NCBI RefSeq assembly: GCF_030378065.1
Contig: NZ_JAUCGJ010000041.1
Coordinates: forward strand, 1 to 40,815
Length of the DNA: 40,815 nt
Reading direction: 5' to 3'
From: Candidatus Venteria ishoeyi
GTDB taxonomy: Bacteria > Pseudomonadota > Gammaproteobacteria > Beggiatoales > Beggiatoaceae
Below the pieces are notes generated by a model. That model worked only from the letters and a program-made list of their open reading frames with translations, did not search any database and was not told the origin of the DNA. Below, one piece after another: positions 35,404-40,815 of this stretch. The position numbers and the translations under genes are program-made. Numbering within the stretch: the stretch's first letter is position 1; the number at the start of each line of letters is the position of its first letter.

Positions 35404-36321
35404 CTATGGAATCACCAATATATAACCCGCTTCCAGGCCATCAGGATTGCTTAAAACATGTTGGTTGGCCTGATAAATGTCCTTCCAGCGTTGGGAGTCA
35501 CGGTAATATTTATTTGCCAGCGCCGATAACGACTCACCCCGGCGCACGGTGTGGATGGCTTTGGCGCGGGTCAGTTTAGCCAGTTGCTGCTGTTCCTGCT
35601 CCAATCGCTGTAAAGCCGCTTGCTGTACAGACTTATCCTGTTTCTGACGGCGCAACTGCACATAATGTTTCACCGTACTGGCGGCTTTTTGGCGATAGGC
35701 TTCCGGGTCTGCCGTGCCGCCTTCGCTGATGGGCAGTTTTGCGCGTAAACTTGTGACTTGAGATTGTGCCTGGGTCAGTTGATTTTGTAATTGTTGTTGT
35801 TCGCCTTGCGCTTGGGTGAGTGCGCTTTGTGCCTGGGTTAATTCACCTTGTGCCTGGGTTAATTCACCTTGTGCCTGGGTTAATTTACCTTGTGCCTGGG
35901 TTAATTCACCTTGTGTCTTTTCTAAATCCACATTGAGTTTGCTGGCTTGCGTTTTTTGCTCGGACAAGGCTTGTTCCAGGCTGCTCAGTTTTTCCGTAGC
36001 ACTGCTTTGCGCTTTTTCCACGCTGGCAAGGTTCTGTTCCAGTTTTTGTTTTGTTGCCTGCAACCGGTTGATGTCTGCCGCTTGTTTTTGTGCTTCAGTG
36101 CTGGCTTGTTGCAGTTTTTGTGTGCTTGTTTCTAATTGCTGCTGACTGTTTTGCAAGCTTGCTTCCAGTTTTGTTATTTTTTCCTGTAACGGCGCAGTTA
36201 ATGATTCAGTCTGCTGCGCTGCTGGCGGCTCAGCGGTCGGTGCTGCCACATCCGTTTCCGCCATGACTGCTGGTGCAGCTAACAACCAACCCGCCATACT
36301 CAAAAATACACGTACACTCAT
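35404..36321 (-). CDS. Secreted coiled-coil LysM-domain protein
   Basis: The start is placed at the Met at 36321 because it gives a signal peptide (MSVRVFLSMAGWLLAAPAVMA) and has GGAGG about 9 bases upstream; the open frame extends to 36459. After a Pro/Ala/Glu-rich segment, a long coiled coil (about 45-220) is built partly of tandem LTQAQGE heptads. The C-terminal LysM domain (about 255-305: VRRGESLSALANKYYRDSQRWKDIYQANQHVL...LEAGYILVIP) should bind peptidoglycan. By analogy with TolA- or YbgF-like proteins it may bridge the periplasm, but that is inference. It is divergent from the second propeller-peptidase gene. Confidence 0.85.
   Translation of the reverse strand: MSVRVFLSMAGWLLAAPAVMAETDVAAPTAEPPAAQQTESLTAPLQEKITKLEASLQNSQQQLETSTQKLQQASTEAQKQAADINRLQATKQKLEQNLASVEKAQSSATEKLSSLEQALSEQKTQASKLNVDLEKTQGELTQAQGKLTQAQGELTQAQGELTQAQSALTQAQGEQQQLQNQLTQAQSQVTSLRAKLPISEGGTADPEAYRQKAASTVKHYVQLRRQKQDKSVQQAALQRLEQEQQQLAKLTRAKAIHTVRRGESLSALANKYYRDSQRWKDIYQANQHVLSNPDGLEAGYILVIP
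35815..35920. repeat. 21-bp tandem repeat encoding LTQAQGE heptads
   Basis: Four to five nearly identical 21-bp units (TGTGCCTGGGTTAATTCACC plus one base on the plus strand) lie in the LysM protein gene. Each encodes one seven-residue coiled-coil heptad, so copy number changes would lengthen or shorten the rod in frame. Confidence 0.85.
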
Positions 36322-36443
36322 GATAAAAAAATCCTCCAGTGATAAGGCGCAGCTTGGTTTTCTATTACAAGCTGCATGATAGAACTTGTTTTTATTAAGG
36401 CAATTGCCCGAAGCCCTAATCATACGCAAGCTACCCCTATAAA

Positions 36444-36476
36444 TACAAGTGATGTTCATACTTACAAGTGATGTTC
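36444..36476. promoter_or_regulatory. Direct repeat TACAAGTGATGTTC x2, possible operator
   Basis: Two identical 14-bp copies, at 36444-36457 and 36463-36476 (19-bp period), lie in the 216-bp divergent region between the LysM gene and the second propeller-peptidase gene. Spacing of just under two helical turns would allow two regulator monomers on one DNA face. No regulator is known. Confidence 0.4.
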
Positions 36477-36537
36477 GCAGTAAATGGAGTACTATACTAA
36501 AAGATAAGGAACAGATTGTAATTACAGGGGAAATAAG

Positions 36538-39500
36538 ATGTTTAAGCCTACTTATTATTTGCTTTTGTTATTGATGTTTATCAATTTTCCATTCAGTCTT
36601 GCTGCCAGTCTGCCATTTAATCAGGAAAACAGTGGCTGGGAACTTTACACCCATAGAAAAACCATCCGTGATGTCTTATATGCCGGAGCTGATAAAACCT
36701 TGTGGGTTGCCACTGAAGGCGGTCTGGAACAACGTGATTATCAAACGGGTGCTTTGTTGCAGGTTTTCACCAATCTTGATGGCCTGCCTTATAACAGCGT
36801 GATGGCATTGGCAACAGATGAGCAGCATAATATCTGGGTTGGCACCGAAGGCGGGGGTTTAGCCCGCTATAGCAAATCCGGTAGCTGGACTTATTACACG
36901 GATCAAGCGGCATCAACAACTGTGCTACCCAATAATTATATCAGCGCCCTGCTGTACACCCATGACGGGCTTTGGGTGGGGATGCAGGATCACTGGGGTG
37001 GCGGTGGTTTGGCATGGTTAAATCAAAATCAGGAATGGACTTATTTTACAACAGAAAACTCAGATTTACCCGGCGACAGCGTGCACGCACTGGCAGATGA
37101 TGGCGCGGGTGGTGTATGGATTGCCACTTTAAGTGGTTTGGCACATAGCGATAACAACAATGTCTGGTCTTTGTACCAGTCCGCCAACAGCCCGTTGCCA
37201 GATGATAGCATACAGGCGTTAGCGGTGGCTGACAGCGGCCTTTGGATTGGCACTCAAAGCGCGGGGCTGGCACATTTGGATCAACAAGGGAACTGGTCTT
37301 TTTATTCCACTGAAAATTCACCCTTACCGGATAACTGGATTGAATCTTTGGCGGTGGATGCCAACGGCGGCTTGTGGGTGGGTATGTCCTGGCAGGGTGG
37401 TTTGGCATATCGCGCCGCCAGTGGGGAATGGCAATTATTTAACCATTACAATTCCGGCCTGCCTGCCAATTACGTATTGAGTCTGTTAGCGGATGCTAAT
37501 GGTTCTCTGCTGGTGGGTACGGAAGCCGGTATGGTCAGGCTGACAGCGGATTTACAATGGCTGCCCCTGCCGGGGGATGAAAATGGTTTGCCTCACAATA
37601 GTGTATTGTCTTTGCTGCATGATGCGCAGCAGGGCTTATGGATAGGCATGGAAGCTGGTGGAGGTTTGTCTTATCTCAGCCCGGAAGGTGAACTGCAACA
37701 ACCGGATTATGTGGATTATATGGGCCATGTTAACGCCTTGATTGCCGATGGTGCTGGTGGTATCTGGGCCGGTAATAACGGTGGCTTGGTGCATCGCTCA
37801 GCCAGCGGAGAATACACGCTGTACAATCTGCAAAACTCAGATTTACCGGATAATCTGGTCACTGCACTGGCTTTGGATGATCTCGGTGGATTGTGGGTAG
37901 GTACGGGATTATCTAATGGCAGCGGTGGCAACTGGCAGGGCAGTGGTTGTGGCAGCAGTCCAGCGGCAGATATTAACAGCCGGGGCGGTGGTCTGGCGTA
38001 TCGTGATTCGCAGGACAACTGGACAGTATTTAACCAAGGTAATACCCCCTTGCCGGGTAATTATGTCAAAACCCTGCTGACTGATGACAGTGGCGGTATC
38101 TGGGTGGGCTTGTCCTCCCAATATCAACTGGATTGCCCCGGTGGTCTGGCTTATCGTAATGCCAGCGGGACATGGCAGCTTTACCAGCGCAGTGATAATA
38201 GTTTGCCAGGGGAATTTGTCCACGCTCTGGCGCAAACCAGTGCCGGTTTATGGGTGGGTTTTGGCGATCCCAATGCGACCGGCGATAGCAATCTGGTTTA
38301 CGGGGGCTTGGCCTTGTTCAATACTCAGGGTCAATGGCAGCATTACAGCACCAGCAATTCCGCACTGCCTGATAATCGTGTAATGGCTTTATTGGCAGAT
38401 GATAATGATGGTTTATGGATAGGCATGAGTGGCGGTGCGGGTGGTGGCGGTCTGAGTTACCGTAGCGCGATGGAAAGCTGGCTGCACTTAAATTCAGATA
38501 GTTCCGGTCTGCCGGATGATAGTGTCACGGCCTTGCAGGCGGATAACACGGGTGGTTTGTGGATAGCGACGCAATGGAGTGGCATTGCGCATCTGGGTTT
38601 TGGCGAAAAAGTCCAGTTAAGCCAGCTTACAGATAACACAACGCTGCAAAACAGCTTATTACACGGTGAGCGGGCGGCGATTATTATTCATCCGCGTGGT
38701 TCTAATGCTGGTTATCAACAAGCTGCGGCGCTGGATTTTATGGCAAGCTATGCCTATCACACGCTACACGCCCGTGGTTATGACAACCAGGAAATCTATT
38801 TTCTGTCTTATCAGCCCAGTCTGGATGTCAATGCCGATGCTTATGCCGATGCTAATGTGATCGATGCCCCGGTGACACTGAGTACTTTCCGGGCGGGAGA
38901 AAATCCCCGTGATCTCACGCTGGATGATGTCTCTCTGGCGTTTGAGTGGGCCAAACAACAAGGCAGTCTGGATGAGCCTTTGATAATATTTTTTATTGAC
39001 CACGGTATTCCTGGCGGTCTGCTGCTTGACCCGCAAGGCCAGGACATACTCAGCACGGCACAGTTAAAAACCTGGCTGGATGATTATCAGCAACATACCG
39101 GCAACGCGCTTGTGCTGGTCGTAGAAGCCTGTCACAGCGGCACACTGGTATCGGATTTGGCGGCTGAGCAGCGCCTGATTATCAGCAGCACCGATGAAGA
39201 CCTGGCTTATTATGACGATTTGGGGCGCTCTTCATTTCTGAAGCTGTATCTGGATCAACTACGTCAGGGCGCGACTTATCAGGAAGCCATGAACCACACG
39301 CGGCAGCTTATCAGTGGCTATCGCAAGCCCTTAAACCGCCAGAACCCGCAACTGGAAGATTCCCGCAGTGGTTTATTTGCTAAACAGCATTGCCTGAACG
39401 GTTGCTTCGGCGCTTTACCCGGTATGCTCACGCTCACGGTGAATACGCCACCCGCCGTGGTTGCACCGGGAGAGAGTATGGAACTGCAAGTGGAAACCCA

Positions 39501-40080
39501 GATACCGGGCGGCAGCGTGCGTTCAGTGTGGGCTTCAGTCGTGACCCCGGAAGTTGCCAGTCAGCGCACGGAAAATGGTTATTCGCGCCTGCCCACGCCG
39601 GTTGTGTACTTGCGCCGCAGCGCGGAAAACACCTGGAGCAATAGTTTCAGTGATTTTTCCAGTCAGGGCGATTATGTCTTTTCCATTAAAGCGGAAGATA
39701 ACAGCGGTTTTGTCACTGAATCCCAGCCTTTGCTGTTTTCCGTGCCTGAAGGTCAGGCGCTGGCTTATCCTGATTTTGACGCACTCAGTAATCGTTTGTT
39801 GCTGCCTGCGATCACCATCCCGCAAGCTGATGACAAACCACTGCTGTATCAAGCGGAAATGCTGCTAGATGCCAATAGCAAACTGGTTTTGGATACCGCC
39901 AGTCTGCAATTAAGTACACAAGCCCAGGCGGCTTATGTCAATTATATTCCCTTGACCCAGACCCTGTTGATTCCTGAACTGCCATTTGCTGGAATGACTT
40001 ACAGTCTGGAATTAAAGCTGGATTTAGATGCGCCACCGCCACTGATACAGTTTGATATAGAAAAAATTGAGTTACCATAG
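36538..40080 (+). CDS. Secreted double beta-propeller protein with caspase/legumain-like peptidase domain (paralogue 2)
   Basis: The protein has 1180 residues and is a paralogue of the gene at 6377-10015. A signal peptide (ending FSLAAS, about residue 23) leads directly into 14 blade motifs (LWVATEGGLEQR, IWVGTEGGGLARY ... LWIATQWSGIAHL), again fitting two seven-bladed propellers. It lacks the N-terminal Ig-like domain of the first copy. Several blades have Gly/Ser-rich or Cys-containing loop insertions (about residues 460-485 and 530-545). The peptidase domain has FFIDHG (His822) and VVEACHSG (Cys865), 43 residues apart exactly as in the first copy. The C-terminal Ig-like domain (PPAVVAPGESMELQVETQ...) is conserved. 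CAGGGGAAA serves as ribosome binding site. No MITE flanks this copy. Confidence 0.87.
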   Translation: MFKPTYYLLLLLMFINFPFSLAASLPFNQENSGWELYTHRKTIRDVLYAGADKTLWVATEGGLEQRDYQTGALLQVFTNLDGLPYNSVMALATDEQHNIWVGTEGGGLARYSKSGSWTYYTDQAASTTVLPNNYISALLYTHDGLWVGMQDHWGGGGLAWLNQNQEWTYFTTENSDLPGDSVHALADDGAGGVWIATLSGLAHSDNNNVWSLYQSANSPLPDDSIQALAVADSGLWIGTQSAGLAHLDQQGNWSFYSTENSPLPDNWIESLAVDANGGLWVGMSWQGGLAYRAASGEWQLFNHYNSGLPANYVLSLLADANGSLLVGTEAGMVRLTADLQWLPLPGDENGLPHNSVLSLLHDAQQGLWIGMEAGGGLSYLSPEGELQQPDYVDYMGHVNALIADGAGGIWAGNNGGLVHRSASGEYTLYNLQNSDLPDNLVTALALDDLGGLWVGTGLSNGSGGNWQGSGCGSSPAADINSRGGGLAYRDSQDNWTVFNQGNTPLPGNYVKTLLTDDSGGIWVGLSSQYQLDCPGGLAYRNASGTWQLYQRSDNSLPGEFVHALAQTSAGLWVGFGDPNATGDSNLVYGGLALFNTQGQWQHYSTSNSALPDNRVMALLADDNDGLWIGMSGGAGGGGLSYRSAMESWLHLNSDSSGLPDDSVTALQADNTGGLWIATQWSGIAHLGFGEKVQLSQLTDNTTLQNSLLHGERAAIIIHPRGSNAGYQQAAALDFMASYAYHTLHARGYDNQEIYFLSYQPSLDVNADAYADANVIDAPVTLSTFRAGENPRDLTLDDVSLAFEWAKQQGSLDEPLIIFFIDHGIPGGLLLDPQGQDILSTAQLKTWLDDYQQHTGNALVLVVEACHSGTLVSDLAAEQRLIISSTDEDLAYYDDLGRSSFLKLYLDQLRQGATYQEAMNHTRQLISGYRKPLNRQNPQLEDSRSGLFAKQHCLNGCFGALPGMLTLTVNTPPAVVAPGESMELQVETQIPGGSVRSVWASVVTPEVASQRTENGYSRLPTPVVYLRRSAENTWSNSFSDFSSQGDYVFSIKAEDNSGFVTESQPLLFSVPEGQALAYPDFDALSNRLLLPAITIPQADDKPLLYQAEMLLDANSKLVLDTASLQLSTQAQAAYVNYIPLTQTLLIPELPFAGMTYSLELKLDLDAPPPLIQFDIEKIELP

Positions 40081-40127
40081 CGTGTTATAGGAGAAATCTG
40101 ACCAAATCCAGCTTTTCCACAGTAGTC

Positions 40128-40526
40128 TTAGGCAGAAAAGTAGGGTGTCAGCTTTTCCAGCATGGCATCCACTTCCTGGGCAACTTGTGAAATTGCTTCA
40201 TTTTCTGCCAGAGCAAGTACTGCCTGCGCAGACATCAAGCTGACAAAAACCCGCTGCTCTTCAGTTTCCCGTACCACAACATTACAGGGTAATAACGCGC
40301 CTGCATCGGGATCGGCTTCAATAACCCGTCTTGCCAGTGGAGCCATGCAGGCACCAAGAATACGGTAGCCCGGTATCTCATGATCCATTTTTTTCTTGAA
40401 AATTCCCTGCACATTAACATCGCTGACAATACCGAATTTTTCTGCGCTCAATGCAGCAATGACTTTTTCCACTGCGTCTTCAAAACTATCAAAATCAATC
40501 GTTAATTCAATTACATTGGTATACAT
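40128..40526 (-). CDS. DUF302-domain protein
   Basis: The 132-residue protein has the DUF302 pattern: an N-terminal strand/helix (ELTIDFDSFEDAVEKVIAALSAEKFGIVSDVNVQGIFKKK), PGYRILGACMAPLARRVIEADPDAGALLPCNVVVRE, where GACxPxxAxxxxxxxPxxGxLLPCNVVV is the family signature, and a C-terminal helix. Function is unknown for the family; the conserved Cys pair has prompted suggestions of metal or redox roles. AAGGAA precedes the ATG. It is convergent with the propeller-peptidase gene. Confidence 0.92.
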   Translation of the reverse strand: MYTNVIELTIDFDSFEDAVEKVIAALSAEKFGIVSDVNVQGIFKKKMDHEIPGYRILGACMAPLARRVIEADPDAGALLPCNVVVRETEEQRVFVSLMSAQAVLALAENEAISQVAQEVDAMLEKLTPYFSA

Positions 40527-40660
40527 TGCTCACATTCCTTAGTTTTTTTCTATTACGGTTTTATTTTCCATGCACAAGGTTAAAACCCTCGCCTTTCAGG
40601 CGAACAGATTTATCTCTAATGTTTAACGGTAAAACTTAAAATATGGGTTTTAGCGCTAAC

Positions 40661-40815
40661 ACCCCAAAGGGGTATTTTAATATAGCCAGGGGCAACGCCC
40701 CAGGGTAGAGAATGGCACGGATACAATTTCAGGGGCGTTGCCCCACTACCATTAACTTAAGAAAATATTCAGCCAGCCCCAAAGGGGTATAACATACCAG
40801 CCCAGGGCAACGCCC
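40661..40815. repeat. GC-rich interspersed small palindromes
   Basis: Within 155 bp the motif CCCCAAAGGGGTAT occurs twice (from about 40662 and 40777). GGGGCAACGCCCC (40689-40701) is repeated in inverted form as GGGGCGTTGCCCC (40732-40744) and again, cut by the window end, at 40805-40815. The order palindrome 1 / AT spacer / CCAG / palindrome 2 repeats as a unit of about 40 bp. No gene is visible after the DUF302 start. Confidence 0.7.

Overview
The window looks like a chromosomal stretch of a gammaproteobacterium. Supporting genes are rpoZ-spoT, mltG, the ycjX/ycjF pair, pgeF, moaA and gammaproteobacterial tRNA-Phe/tRNA-Lys. A type IV prepilin-like N-terminus, an exosortase H, abundant c-di-GMP/cAMP signalling and large propeller-peptidase proteins would fit a sulphur-oxidising Thiotrichales/Beggiatoaceae-like or methanotroph-like lineage. 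That placement is inference from gene content and cannot be fixed by reading alone.

Layout. 1-1124: AT-rich, nearly gene-free, one small orphan gene, several G-runs. 1125-6070 (minus): a large SLOG-SLATT membrane protein, rpoZ, spoT, tRNA-Phe and tRNA-Lys, all in one direction. 6141-10177: a 1212-residue secreted beta-propeller/caspase-like peptidase gene bracketed by two inverted copies of a 158-bp palindromic repeat. 10299-13764: a SEC-C protein and a chimeric membrane protein (prepilin-like N-terminus, membrane helices, coiled coil, zinc ribbons). 13732-22858: a signalling island, with a minus-strand operon (periplasmic ABC-type binding protein, AAC(3)-like acyltransferase, PDC-sensor protein, SBP-PAS-GGDEF-EAL protein) divergent from a HAMP-PAS-GAF adenylate cyclase. 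23087-25687: a broken TonB-dependent receptor gene ending at a 158-bp repeat, which was itself split by an IS66-family element with a perfect 8-bp target duplication. 25758-31736: xrtH, pgeF, a three-repeat secreted protein with a polyacidic tail, and a minus-strand NIF3-like/ycjX/ycjF operon. 31841-36321: a secreted orphan, moaA, a Janus/Ocnus (PHPT1-like) protein, mltG and a LysM coiled-coil protein. 36538-40080: a second propeller-peptidase paralogue. 40128-40815: a DUF302 gene and GC-rich small repeats.

Three threads stand out. First, six copies of one hairpin-forming, MITE-like repeat (158 bp with 3-bp TTA/TAA flanks) occur here, including an internally deleted copy and a copy whose two ends have both been replaced by a different matched pair. 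Second, two paralogous secreted proteins each carry 14 propeller blade motifs (probably two seven-bladed propellers) and a clan CD His/Cys peptidase domain; one sits between inverted MITE copies. Third, nucleotide signalling is concentrated here: (p)ppGpp (SpoT), a predicted nucleotide-sensing SLOG-SLATT membrane protein, cAMP and c-di-GMP.
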